Below, one piece after another: positions 45,591-57,514 of a stretch of DNA of 64,000 nt; position 1 is the stretch's first letter; every line of letters starts with the position of its first letter. The stretch lies in contig NC_030811.1 of assembly GCF_001704415.2 (NCBI RefSeq), forward strand, positions 53,619,591 through 53,683,590, given 5' to 3'. Origin of the DNA: Capra hircus (Eukaryota; Chordata; Mammalia; Artiodactyla; Bovidae). Under the pieces are notes generated by a model. That model saw only the letters and a list, made by a program, of their open reading frames with translations, ran no database searches and was not told the origin of the DNA. The position numbers and the translations under genes were made by a program.

Positions 45591-46846
45591 GGTGAGAGGG
45601 AGTCTTTATCTTTAGGCCTTCAACTGATTGGATGAGGCCCATTTATATTATGAAGGACAATCTGCTTTACTCAGAGTGTATGGATTTAAATGATAATTCC
45701 ATCCAAAAAAAAAAAGGCCCTCCACAGAAACATCTATGAAATTTGACCAATATATGGATGTCATGGCCTAGCTAAATTGGCACATAAAACTAACCATCAA
45801 AGTCTCTATAATTCAAAACACTGCCATTGTGTATTTGGACTTCTTTTAAAAAATAAGCCCTTCTTCTCTGCATATATGGAGAATTTTTCACATCAGAAGA
45901 TTGTTTTCTCAATTATGAGTTATTGCTTCCATTCTCACTGATCTTTCTTTCTCAGAAACACCTATAAACTCCTTAATTAGATTCCTTCACACTAATCTTT
46001 GCATTTATCATTCTTCCGTCAAATTTTCATATCACTTTTACTTTTTCTCTTCATTCTTACGGTTTAAAGCTTTCTCTTTCAGTTACTGGTTTGATTTTCT
46101 ATCTTTCAATTCTGCTCTTTGCTGCCTTAAAGAGATTTTAATTTTTTTTATTTTTGTTTAAACATAATCTTATTTTAATCCTAACTAATTGGCCTTTTAT
46201 CTCTTTCATGCCTTGCTGTCCTTTTATCTTGGCCCATGCCTTCCCACATCTCTTTCACAGAGACCCTGTCAAGTCATTTTCTGGAATTTTCTCCTGTCTC
46301 TTATTTATTATTTTCAAAGTTTGATTCAAAGATTCTCCAAAAACTTGCCCCCTTTCTTTTTGCTGCAATGTGCTTCCATAGGCCCCATTTTTCACACTTT
46401 GAACTATAAGAGATCTATTCAAGTCCGTTCTTTACTAGTGGTCAGTGTGGAGATTAACAATGGTCTTGCTCTGTGTCACTGTGGATACAGGATGACAGCC
46501 ACAGCTCCTGCCCAATTTCTCACACTCTGTATTATATATATTTATCTTGCATAACACTTCCGGATCTCTGGCTACCTGGCATTGTCCTGACTCTTAACAT
46601 TCATCTTACAAGGTAATTAAAACCTATATGACTGAGAGATGGCTGCCTGAGTTTCCCCCCTGGTAAAGCACTCTCTCTGAGTTGAAGGGCAAAGAGCAGG
46701 GATCTGACTTGAAGTGCTTTCCTGCTTCATTTTTCATGGCTGGTTTGCTGCCTGAGATAACACAGCTTCAAAGCCTTGTAGTCAGTCCATATTTTAGCCA
46801 TTCTGGCAATACTGAGATTAGGAGGCTTAATTTGAGTTGTTTCCTA
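45591..46846. other. Pyrimidine-rich intergenic DNA
   Basis: 45840-46200 is T/C-rich on the + strand. No repeat is confidently named. The + strand frame of 121 codons at 46189-46554 shows no family. Confidence 0.4.
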
Positions 46847-46982
46847 GGGAAGATCCCCTGGAGAAGGAAACAGCAACCCACTCCAGTATTCTTGCCTGGA
46901 GAATCCCATGGACAGAGGAGCTTAGTAGGCTACAGTCCACGGGGTCACAAAGAGTCGGACTCAACTGAGTGACTTCACTTTA
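46847..46982 (+). mobile_element. Bov-tA SINE, 5'-truncated
   Basis: 'gggaagatcccctggagaag' to 'actcaactgagtgacttcac'. Confidence 0.9.
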
Positions 46983-48944
46983 ATGGGTAATGGAGCCAGA
47001 GTGCATCATAAACTTTCAGGCATTTTTAAATTAATATCTCTTTTCCTTTGTTTTGAGACAGGACTGTTATCTGATTTTATTATATCTGTCCTGGACCCTT
47101 TCAGCACTTTAAGAATGCCTTGTCATCCATGGAATTGGCAGTCACAGATTAAATATTAGTTTTTTTCAGCTTTTTTTCAATTATCTCAATGCTGCCTGAC
47201 ACACAGAAACGTGTCATTTACCTGGGGCACAGATTTGAATTGCTGGCTGCCAGCCTGCTGTGGGGGAGGAAGGAACACAGCTACTGAACAACTGGGTCAC
47301 TCCCCAGCACTCACAGCCCCCTGGGGCTTTGTTGTCTGCTACTTGCTAATGTATATCTGGCAGCACTGCTGAAATAATGTTTTAAAATTGTATTTCTTTG
47401 TGGGGAGGAAAAAACTTATTAAGTAAGAAAGAAAATTTTAACAATAGTTGAAATAGCCAATGATATGAAGTATGCTAAGATAATATGTAAAGGAAACGTG
47501 ATGAGCCGAAAAAAAAGAGGCACCTGCATAAGCATCTTTGTCTGCAAGTCACATCCGCCTCGGCTTTGTTGTCTGCCATAGGGACAGACAGCCCTATGTT
47601 GTTAAACCATAGGGTCGCCAAGGGTCAGAAAGGACTGAGCGACTGACCATGTCCTACTTAATTATGGGGGAAAAATCTATAATGGGGGCTCCATTTTACA
47701 TCTCAGCCCAGTAACAGTTGAAGAAAAATGTAGTGCTTCCTAAGGGTAAAGCTGGTCCCAACCAGACGATTTTTCAATGGACTGACAGAACTGAAACTCC
47801 CAGTAAAGACCACACCTGAGGGGCTCAGTAAGACAAAGAGCAAAAGCGTTCACGAACTGCATCCAACTGCTGACTCACAAGACAGATGTTTAGAATTATG
47901 GAACTGGGAGCAAACTCACAGTGTCTCAGAGCCATTTCTTTTTATAGATGAGAATACTCAGGGACAGAAATATCAAGGAGCTTGTTCAAGGCCACAAGAC
48001 GGTTAGCCAAAGAGCTAACACAAGAAGCCAGGCCTCCTGACCCTCATCAGGGCTTATCCCACAGCATGACGTTCACGGTTTTAAAAAGGAAACTTGCTTT
48101 GTTCTACCTTTGACATATTCATAAAATCTTTGTGTCAAAATAACAGCTAATAACTTACTTCCTCTTTGCTTTAGTAAGACAGATTCTGCTAGGACTGCCT
48201 TCCAACCTCAGGAAAAGTCTGTGGAAAGCAATATAAGTTGCAGGCGCTATTTAAAGTGAGATATGGGTAGAAGAAAAATTTGGTACAAAGCTCTGAAAAG
48301 GAACCCTGAACAGCACTCAGGGTGAGTCAGAGGGAGTGGCACGAAAGCAGAAACAGAAAACTGATAATCACCCAGCCAGCCAGCCAAAATGAACTCCATA
48401 GAATCTCCATTCTTCTTACTCAGGGACAAAGGCTAATAGGCATCTGGTGCTCGGAGGTTGGTATTTCATCCTATGTAAGGAAGAGGTCAGGAACAGAAGG
48501 GCTCAGAGCCCAGTGCCGAGAACGGCTGCCCTTCCTCCCCTTTGTCACTGCAGCAGCCTCAGAAATGGCTGCCTCGCCACATTATCAACCGCAGGCAGGG
48601 ATTTGTCGGGTCAAGCCAGTTGGTCAGTATCTCTCTACATCTTACAGGACAAAGCCCAAGCTCTTTAGCTAGCACCTAAGCCCTGCAGTCATTCAGACCT
48701 CAGCCTGGCTGGCTGATCTGTTTTCCTCTCCACGAATCCTCATTCGATTGTTCAGCTACCTCAGTGGGCCCCTACAAAAGCATTATCCATTCCTACTTTC
48801 ACTCCATTTGCCTAAAATTCTCATCTCTTCCCCTCCCGGTTTCCCTGCCCTTCCTAAATCTTTATGAGGAGGGGCTTTCCTTCAGCATCCTAGCACACCA
48901 TGTTAGTAACTCCTGCGGCTGTGGTGGCTGGTGAAGATGGATGA
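46983..48944. other. Block poor in young SINEs, with old repeat traces
   Basis: 47600-47655 is a Bov-A fragment ('catagggtcgccaagggtca'). 47925-48062 is antisense MIR ('tagatgagaatactcaggga', 'aagccaggcctcctgaccct'). 48640-48870 resembles L2 ('acaggacaaagcccaagctc'). Otherwise unique. The + strand frame of 116 codons at 48322-48672 is not recognised. Confidence 0.45.
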
Positions 48945-49045
48945 TTTGCATTGAGCTCCCCTATGCCAGGCACTGTGCTGAGTGCTTCCTCCTGGATTAT
49001 CTCATTGATCTACACAACCATCCTGTGTGATAAGCATTGATTTCT
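48945..49045 (-). repeat. MIR remnant
   Basis: 'tatgccaggcactgtgctga' followed by 'gattatctcattgatctaca' is antisense MIR. Confidence 0.75.
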
Positions 49046-50982
49046 TGGTGGCAAGTGAGAGAAACTCCAACTCAAGCTGGATTCATACATGGAAAGTTAC
49101 TGTCTCACTTAAACGGTCCTGGGAAAGAGATGGCTCCAACTGACTCCAACGTGGTATCCACGTGCCAGCTAAACGTGTATTTTTCATGGGAAGCATGGCT
49201 ACTTAGCACACAGCGGTTGTGAAGCAAATCTGCTTCTGTCTGGGGCTTTGCTGGGTACTCTTGCCACGAGGCAGCAGTTCTTCCGGCTCTCCTGGTGTGT
49301 GTGCCAGCTTCCACTAACTCAGTATTTTTGTAGTTCTTGAGTCAGTTTTTATCACAGTGTATAATTTCTTGTGTCTGCTTTGCAAATTGCCTTTCAAAAT
49401 CAATGGTAAATTGAACTCTACAAGAAAGCATGCAAATGAATTCACATGTTCATGGGCTGGTATATTCATCAAGGCTCCTTTTGTAATATTACAGAAATGC
49501 AAAGTAGTTGTCTATGTTATAATCATTGTAACACTCACAGGTCTGTGTCAGGCACTGGAGTGGCTGTCTTTTACATTATCTCATCTCCTCTACACCTGCT
49601 TTATGAGGCATGAAGATAACTTGGCTACACTTAGATGAAGTCTGTAGAGATCAAGTCAATTATCCAAGGCCACTGGACCAAATTCAACCCAAGCTGCCTT
49701 CCAGTTCCTTAACAAACATTTTAGAAAATGCTTTATTGACAACTAAGCAGGTTTTAGCAACAATACACATGTGCTAAAACAACAGCATTGAAGGGAGGAT
49801 AGAGGCAAAGGAACGAAGCACGTTGATTAATCACTGGCATGGGGGGTGTGTTTCCCCCAGTCTCAGGAGAATATGTGCTTCATGCTCTTAGACAGGGTCC
49901 GTTGTATTAATGAGATGGCAGCAATGGCATCCCACTCTCAAGGTGGCAAGTTCACAGCTTGGCTCCTGCTTTGTTTTTCCCATCTTGGGGACCACACAGC
50001 ACATGCTCAACCCCTCTCCCCTCACTCCTTCCTTGAGCACAGAGGAGGTGAAATCGGCAAAAGTGGTCTCACTGGCTTATATCTTGGCTTGAATGCTTGC
50101 TGTCTCTTTCTTCCATACCCAACTGCAGCCCCCGATCGAGACCCGATGGATGGGATACGGGCCAAGAAGACCGGGCGGTGTCCCACCACCATAGTCCTCA
50201 TCATGTCCTTGAGAAACAGGACTCTAAGAGTTATCTGAGAGGCCCTCTTGCTCAGTGCACGATTCCCCCACCCCCAGCATCCTAAAAGGGATCATTTAAC
50301 CCCAGCCTACCTCCTCCCGGTGACAGACAGTTCATTGTCTTGAAGAATTAACCTTAAGCCCAAAACATCTCTTGCCCAATGAACAGCTTTTCCTTCAGAA
50401 TTAGCAGAGTAAAAACAACAATGGATGGTTATCTGCCCTCACACTCCAGACCTCCTAGTAACCCTAATCTGTGTTCTCACTTATCCCACCTCTGCAACTC
50501 AGGGAGGAGAAGATATCTGAGTTGAAAAGTGACTGGGCTGAACAAGTACTTTAGCCTGCTCCCTGGACACAGCCTTCAAAGCCTCTTGGTTTTCAAAGGA
50601 AAGGAGGCACCTCTTTTGGCTACACAGCATGAGAAATTAAAATAAGCCCTCCCTTTTTTAGTCAAATGTAAACTCACTTCCCCTTTCCTTCTCCCAGGCT
50701 CTTGTTCCGTCCTTTGCCTCTCTCTCTCCCCATGTCTTTCTCAACCTTTCCTTTTATGCTTTTCCTTCACTTTCCTTGTCTCTCTTTCCTATTCTTTCTA
50801 CCTCTCTCTTTCTATGGACTAGATTCCATACTACAGGTCTAGGTTTAGTTTCTGCCTGGTTAATAGAGTAACATCAGTCCAAATAATTTAACCCCTCAAC
50901 AACTGGGTTTAGATCAGGAAGAGCAGAACCTGGTGAGGGGATCACCAACAATTAAGTAAACACTGGGGAGACGTAAAGAAGT
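49046..50982. other. Block poor in young SINEs; one MIR
   Basis: 49535-49705 is antisense MIR ('tgtgtcaggcactggagtgg', 'tatccaaggccactggacca'). 50680-50820 is a long CT-rich tract. No gene recognised: the 130-codon frame at 49846-50238 has overlapping rivals on both strands. Confidence 0.45.
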
Positions 50983-51280
50983 GTTAGTTGCTCAGTCGTG
51001 TCTGACTCCTTGTGACCCCCCTGGAGTGTAGCCCACCAGGCTCCTCTGTCCATGGAATTCTCCAGGCAAGAATACTGGAGTGGGTTGCCTTTCCCTTCTC
51101 CAGGGGATATTCCCAATCCAAGAACTGAACCCAAGTCTCCTGCACTGCAGGCCGATTCTTTACCATCTGAGCCACTGGGGAAGCCCAATACTGGAGTGGG
51201 TAACCAGTCCCTTCTCCAGGGGATCTTCCTGACCCAGGAACTGAACCCATGTCTCCTGCACTGCAGAAGGAAGCCCAGGA
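50983..51280 (-). mobile_element. Bov-tA SINE with partial internal duplication
   Basis: A full antisense Bov-tA (50983-51186) is followed directly by a second copy of its middle and part of its head (51187-51280). The shared stretch starts 'aatactggagtgggt' in both. Confidence 0.88.
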
Positions 51281-51350
51281 GAGGAGATGGGATGGTGGTC
51301 AATTCTGATGCTTTTATTACTAGGTGGCGGATGAAGACGTCTCCAAATAG

Positions 51351-51363
51351 TGCCATCTAGCGG
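51351..51363 (-). promoter_or_regulatory. CTCF-like motif
   Basis: The reverse strand reads CCGCTAGATGGCA, close to the CTCF core CC(A/G)SYAGRKGGCR. It lies about 70 bases beyond the duplicated Bov-tA. A single motif match is weak evidence without binding data. Confidence 0.35.
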
Positions 51364-51454
51364 TCAACTGGAGTAAGATCTGCAACCCAGAGCTCTTGCC
51401 TGTGTCAAACGCCAACCCGGAAAGGGAAAGTAAAAGTCTTCTTCCCTCACTGTG

Positions 51455-51610
51455 CAGCAGGTACTCTGCCAAGCAAGATGCTACTTGTCATTCTTTTGTT
51501 TAATCCTCACAACCACCTTGTGCCGTAGGTGTTACAGTCTCTCTGAGTGAGGCACCAAGCGATCAAGTACCACGTGGGGCTGGGATCCAGACACCAAAGC
51601 CAACACCTTT
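51455..51610 (-). repeat. MIR remnant
   Basis: 'caggtactctgccaagcaag', 'tttaatcctcacaaccacct', 'gtgaggcaccaagcgatcaa' in antisense MIR order. Confidence 0.75.
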
Positions 51611-54600
51611 TCTGTAACACACCAAAGCAATTATAAGATTTGCACACCAGAATTTAGTAAGAGCAATATGGCTGTTTCATGATTTTAAGTAGCCTTTTTA
51701 GCTTAAAGATTTTTTTTCCATTTAGATTTTAGATTTTCAGATTTAGTAGATTTTTAATTTGGAAGAGGAAGATTTCATAAATCTAAGGATGAACAGTAGG
51801 CACATTTTAGATATGTGGCTTTCCATTTCCATAGAACTTGAAAAATTCATAAGATCCACTTCTGTTTATGATAAAGACATACCTCATCTAATTCTTTAGT
51901 TTTCAAGACAGAGGAGTGTTTACACTTCTGTTCTCAGAATTGTGTTAAGCTTATTTTTTTTTTTTCATCAACAGTGAAAAGAATGTACCATCTCCACCAT
52001 CATATTCAAATAAATGTCAACTTTTACCACAATATAACCAATTTCCTCTGCTACAGCAAAAAAGATTGGAGGTTTTTGAAGAAATCTCATTAAACTTATC
52101 ATATTGAAACAGCAAAAAGTCTCTCTGATGTAAATCCACAGAAATAAAACTAGAGGCCACCCCAGAAGACCACTCACCCCGTGAGCCAGTGGAGTCCAGG
52201 ATCACAGCGGTCACTAAACTGAACCGCGATACACTGCTCCTGGGGACCAGTCGGACCAGAAGACACTTTCTAGCGGCTGTCACGGTCTCTCCATGGCCTT
52301 TGCCTCCCAGGGTCTGTCTCTCCACAGCTGCCTGGAGAAGCTGAGTTCCGTGCAGCTCCCAAAAAGAGTGATGCTTACAGGCCTAGCCCTGGGGAGACAG
52401 CAGAAATTGTTGTTTCTTCCCCCCACCACTGAGGCAAGCTCTGCTGGGCCCCAAGATATATTTGCCACTATACCTTCTCCCACCAAGAGGGAAGAGGAGT
52501 CTTCCTCATTGTACTTGCATCCACAAAGTGCAGCATTAGAGCTCACTGCTTTACTTGGAAGACAGATTTGCTGTTGTTTATGTGAAAAAATCCTTGTAGA
52601 GGAACTTCTTTGGGGCTCTAAGTTTTTTGAGACTCCCTACCTGAGTGAGGAAAAGGGTCCTGGCGAGAACTTTGGCATATCATTCAATGGAGGTTATTGA
52701 GTAGTTTAGTTTTTTTTTTCCCTAAATCTGTTTGAAATTTAGCCCTGATTTAGTAATAAGCCCACAATGCCTCACTTCAGACTAAGTATGAGATTTGAAA
52801 CAAAGCCCTGCAATACCTCAGTAGGGTATCAGACAGAAAGCAAGAGAGAGAAAGCAAACACAATAATGCAATTGACTCATGAAGTCCACAAAGAAGTCTT
52901 TGCGGGAATGAGAATAAAGAAAATGTCTCGCACCTCCTCCAATTCCCTAGGCAGTGTGCGCTGAGTGTTTGTCTTGAGGCGTCATTGAGACAGGTGTGTC
53001 TACCTGCATACCTGGTGCAGCACCAGTCGGAGGGAGCCCTTGCGCCACTCTGGGTAAACCCTCCACATTCAGAAATGGCAGAAAGAGAGGAAAAGGAGGA
53101 GCACGGGGAGAACAAAAGCCCACAGCATGCATCTTTCCAGCGCCACTTGGGGAAGAGACAGTTCCCGTAAGCAAGCACGTTTGCAGCAGCCCCCAGAAGG
53201 GCCCCCGCACCCTAGTTACACAGTAAAGAGTTGGGCTGGCCAAGAATCTCTATGGGGACTAGGCTGTCTCTGGTTTCACAGGCTGACTGGCCAAGCCTGG
53301 CCGCTGGGGACCATGGGGAGCAGGCATGTAATCTGGTGCCTGCAGTCCTCTCTGTGCGCTGACACTCCTCCCAGGCTGCGGGATGGACAGCCCGTGGGAA
53401 GGCGGCGAGAAATTCTCCCAGGAGCAGGACTTGGGTTTCCAGCTAAACTGTCAGGGCCCTGAGAACCTTGGTGGGAGTGTGCAGTATAGCCCTTGAAGGA
53501 CAGCGAAGAGGGGAGAACACAATCCTGAAGCTGGCCGAAGAGAAGCTTCTGCGCTTTGCCATCTGTTTTCTTCCCATCAATAAGAATTCCTTTCCCCTTT
53601 CATTCGCTTTGTCCAAATCGAGGACAGATGCTGCCCCGAAGTGGTGCACCTGGAAATGAGAACTTTTCTTTTCTCTTCTTTTCTTCCCACGCCCCCAACA
53701 ATTGATGAGAAAGGGTGGCTTCAAGCCTTGTAATGGGTCATAGAAACCCAAAGTTGACTGTGAGTCAGAGAAAACAAAAGACAAGAGAAGAAGTTAAATA
53801 GAGAGAGAGAGTTTTTTCAAGGGTCAGAAGACATGGATTATTTACATTTCAGTACTGGCTTTAGCCACATAGAAAATAAAAGAAGAATAAGGGGGCACAT
53901 TCATTCCACCTGTGTCTCCTTCGTGCACTAAATCCCAAGCAGCTCTTCCATCAGAATCTTAATATTTCCAAACTAGAAGAGATCTCAGAGATCATCTCTT
54001 TGAATCTTTCAGTTTCAGGATATAAAAGAAAATGAAGCCAGTGAATTGAATCCCTTGTCCCAGGCTGGGCAGCTTTTCCATATGCCCACAGTTCAATGGG
54101 ACACTCCTTGAGTTGCACCAATCCACAGCTGAATGGCTCAGTGTGGCGGTGACAATGGGCTTGAACTCCTAAAGAGACCACTTTCCGCATTTTGATACAG
54201 GCAAAGGGAAGAAGGGAGGGGATGGGCCTTTCACCACCAGCTCTTTTACTGAATAGCAGAACATCATGGGAATCTGCCTGCGCTTTTTAAATAGAATCAT
54301 ATTATTTTACACAGCACTGTATCCAGTGCCAACAGAGGTACAAAATGGAAAGAGGCAGCATCCTGTGGTTTGCAGAGCCCTCTGTGGAAAAGAAGAGACT
54401 AGCACCACTTTCTCCATCATCTGACCTTGGGGCCTCAGTTTCCTTATCTGTAAAATGAGGCCATTGGAATTCCTACTTGGGCATTAACTTCTTTAAATTG
54501 ACATTTATCCAGGACAGGGCATTATATTTGTTACATAAGTACTAAACACTTTCTCTTGATGTCATCACTTTTATTAGTGTTGTAATCCCTGTTTTTAATT

Positions 54601-54629
54601 CCTGTGATCAATATAGGCTTGTTGAATGA
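51611..54629. other. 3 kb with no young repeat; GC-richer core
   Basis: No Bov-tA, BovB or CHR copy in about 3 kb, a clear contrast with the rest of the window. GC content rises at 52180-52520 and 52920-53470. 54420-54480 is a short MIR piece ('cctcagtttccttatctgta'). A 135-codon + strand frame at 52293-52700 and several of 60-134 codons at 52.8-53.5 kb overlap on both strands and match nothing I know. Possible regulatory DNA or a non-coding transcript. Confidence 0.45.
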
Positions 54630-54631
54630 AA

Positions 54632-54742
54632 GAATGAATTCTTTTTTTTTTTTTTTTTGCCACTCCCTGACCAGGGATCAAACCTGCACTCCCTACACTA
54701 GAACCACAGAGTTTTAACCACTGGACCACCAGAGAACTCCTC
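54632..54742 (-). mobile_element. CHR-type SINE, antisense
   Basis: A T tract of about 19 bases, then 'cctgaccagggatcaaacct' and 'ccactggaccaccagagaac'. Confidence 0.85.
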
Positions 54743-54875
54743 AGAATTTATAAACCAACTCATTACAAATTGCATTCGATTGTTTGCTTTTAGGGAATTT
54801 GAATATAACTAGTATTCTGTTTTTAGTGTTTCCTCACAGGAATATTTGGCTTACAACAAAAAATAAAATGGGAAA

Positions 54876-55063
54876 TGTGCTCAGCTGTGTTTGACTCTTT
54901 GTGACCCCATGGTCTATAGCCTGCCAGGCTCCTCTGTCCATGGGATTCTCCAGGCACGAATACTGGAGTGGGTTGCCATTTCCTCCTCTAGGGGATCTTG
55001 CCTACCCAAGGATCGAACCCAAGTCTCCTGCACTGCAGGCGGATCCTTTACCACTGAGTCATT
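54876..55063 (-). mobile_element. Bov-tA SINE, antisense
   Basis: 'gtgctcagctgtgtttgact' to 'ggatcctttaccactgagtc'. It lacks the last head bases. Confidence 0.9.
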
Positions 55064-55129
55064 TATTCTATGTCTTGAGAGTGGCAATAGGTTTACAAGT
55101 ATATGTGGTTTAAAAAAAAAAAATTCATG

Positions 55130-55522
55130 AACAGAAACCTAAATTAAGTAGAATCAAGAGACCAGAAGGGGGAGTTCTCATGCCCTACAAAGAAAGCCGA
55201 ACCAAGGGGAAAGAGAAAGACTTCCTCTTCTTGCCTGGAAAGAGCTCAACCAATGAGGGACTGCATAGCTCAGTCAAAGAAAAGGCATGGGCTTTGATTA
55301 CTCTACCCTCTCCCAACCTCCTTTCCCCGTCTTTAATAGAGTTCTCATCTCCATTTTTTGCCGTGAACTTCCTCATGGCTAGTCAGGGTGGCAGACCCCA
55401 AATTGCAATTCTTTGTTTAATTTGAGTTCCAAATTAAATTTAATTCTTTGTTTTATTTGAATTCCAAATAAACCCATTTTTGCTGCAGAAATAACTGGCA
55501 GTCTATCTGTTTTATGTCAACA
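55130..55522 (+). repeat. Endogenous-retrovirus LTR, copy A
   Basis: About 390 bases that align along their length with 58866-59175. The start (55130-55260) shows 'gagaccagaagggggag' and 'tctcatgccctacaaagaaa'; the end shows 'gcagaaataactggcag' and TCAACA. AATAAA at 55467-55472 is a plausible poly(A) signal. A 35-bp tandem duplication (55407-55441 and 55442-55472) explains most of the extra length. No gag, pol or env remains nearby, so it is probably a solo LTR. Family unnamed. Confidence 0.6.
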
Positions 55523-55621
55523 ATTTATTTGTCAAAACTCATAAAGCTAAAGAATAAAAAGAGTGAGTTTTACTGTATGTAAAGTAGATCTCAATAAGCT
55601 TGAATTTTAAAATGCGTCATT

Positions 55622-55760
55622 TGGGAGAATTCCCTGGTGGTCTAGGGGTTTGGTCTCTGCACTTTCACTGCTGAGAGCCCAGGTTCAATTCCTAGTTGGG
55701 GAACTAAAAATCCCACAAGCTGCTTAGGAAAAAAAAAAAGAAGAAGAAAGAAAGAAAATG
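55622..55760 (+). mobile_element. CHR-type SINE with purine tail
   Basis: 'gagaattccctggtggtcta' head. A long A/G tail at 55730-55760. Confidence 0.87.
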
Positions 55761-55902
55761 ATTTTAAAAAGGGGGCCCTTGAGGGAGGGGAGAAACTATG
55801 GTTGAAAGGAGTTATTTTTAAAAACTGGCTCCTGTCTAACACTGATGGTGGTGTCTGTTGTCCTGGAGAGGGATACACCAGTCTGTTTCCTTACTTATGC
55901 GG

Positions 55903-56097
55903 TGAGTGAAGTGAAGTTGCTCAGTCATGTCTGACTCTTTGTGACCCCATGGACTGTAGCCCACCAGGCTCCTCTGTCCATGGGATTCTCCAGGCAAGTA
56001 TATTGGAGTGGGTTGCCATTTCCTTCTCAGGGGATCTTCCCGACCCAGGGATTGAGCCCAGGTCTCCTGCATTGGAGTCAGACGCTTTAACCTCTGG
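55903..56097 (-). mobile_element. Bov-tA SINE, antisense half of an inverted pair
   Basis: 'gtgaagtgaagttgctcagt' to 'agacgctttaacctctggga'. It is followed after about 15 bases by an opposite-facing copy. Confidence 0.9.
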
Positions 56098-56112
56098 GAA
56101 GTAGATATAGGA

Positions 56113-56352
56113 GGGCGTCCCAGGTGAAGCTAGTGGTAAAAAAAAAAAAAAAAAAAAAACCCTGTCTGCCAATGCAGGCAGATATAAGAGATGCTGGTTC
56201 AATCCCTGGGTCAGGAAGATCCCCTGGAGAAGGAAATGGCAACCCACTCCAGTATTCGTGTCTGGAGAATCTCATGGACAGAGGAGCCTGGTGGGCTACA
56301 GTCCATAGCATTGCCCAGAGTTGGACACAACTGAAGTGACTTAGCACACAGC
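56113..56352 (+). mobile_element. Bov-tA SINE with an A tract in its head
   Basis: A full sense copy, but the tRNA-like head is interrupted at 56139-56159 by about 21 A residues where the consensus has 'taaagaa'. It ends 'gaagtgacttagcacacagc'. Confidence 0.9.
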
Positions 56353-57514
56353 ACAGGAGGTAGCTGGGCTCATGGCAGCATTAAGGTTTTGTGAGCCCCT
56401 TTCTCCATTTGAAAACCTTGAAGATAATGTTTTATGACTGTGTTGACATAACCTTTTAAAAAGTTTCTTGTGGGGCTTTAAGAGTCACAACACCTCGGCA
56501 CTATGACTAATGGAAAAGTCAGTCCTGGACGTGACCCGAGCCTGCCAGAAAGGCAGATCAGGCTAATCATTTCCTAAGGGAACAACTAGGAGTAGAAAGG
56601 TATGCATCCCGTCCCCAGTGCTAGCACTGATTCTCCAACAAGTTTCAAACAAGCCAGTCAACCTCTCTGGGCTGCAGTCCTCCAGTGTGATCCCTTTTGC
56701 GGTAGTAACTTTAATATATCAACCACTCACTTAAAAATTAGTCTTTTTTCTCTTTCTTGGACTCCTGGAGGTGAAATAAAATATGTTGATCCCACTTCTG
56801 GAGGTTTTATTACATATTCATCACCTTGGGAGGAGAGGTCGAAACTTACCAACAAATAGAAAAAGAATATTTCTCATCAAAAGAGTTATATAACCTCAAC
56901 AACTGTAAGAGTTGAAAAAATATCTGGCTTTCTTCTTTATATAACAACCCTATGCTTCTCTATGGTCTTTCTGATCCTGAGTTTCGTACTAGATTTTACT
57001 TCTGTAACCTGAGTGTCCCAGGGCACACAGGTCCAGGCAGACAATTGAAAGGGTGTGACCTACTCTTACAATAGCAAAACCATATCTCTGATTTGAGATT
57101 CTCTCCTCCCTGTCCCCAGCAGAATCACTAGCACTCCAGCTTTTCTCCCTAAATCCATCTTTTCTCTGAGAAGGGTCCAGGGGGAGGTGACCCTGTCCAC
57201 GGGTGTCTCACTAGTGAAGATTTCCTTTCTAGGGCCGGTGGCACCCATATTTGTTCTGTTCTGATAACTATAAGGGGAGCAGATAGTGGTACAATCAGCT
57301 GTCCTCAGGAGGCTCATTCTCTGTTGATTGAGACTAACATCTAAAGAGATAAGTGCAGTCCATGTGCTAAGGGCTATACCACATCTGGAACAAAGCAACG
57401 ATGGGAGTTTAAGGCAGAAGGAGATAATGGTCTGGGGGCCTCTGGAAGACTGACTGGGGTGGTCAGGTCATTGAATGGCCCTCATTCAAAATGATAAATG
57501 GAAAAAGTCACCCC
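56353..57514. other. Unique intergenic DNA
   Basis: About 1.16 kb with no named repeat. The reverse-strand frame of 110 codons at 57066-57398 is not recognised. Confidence 0.4.
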
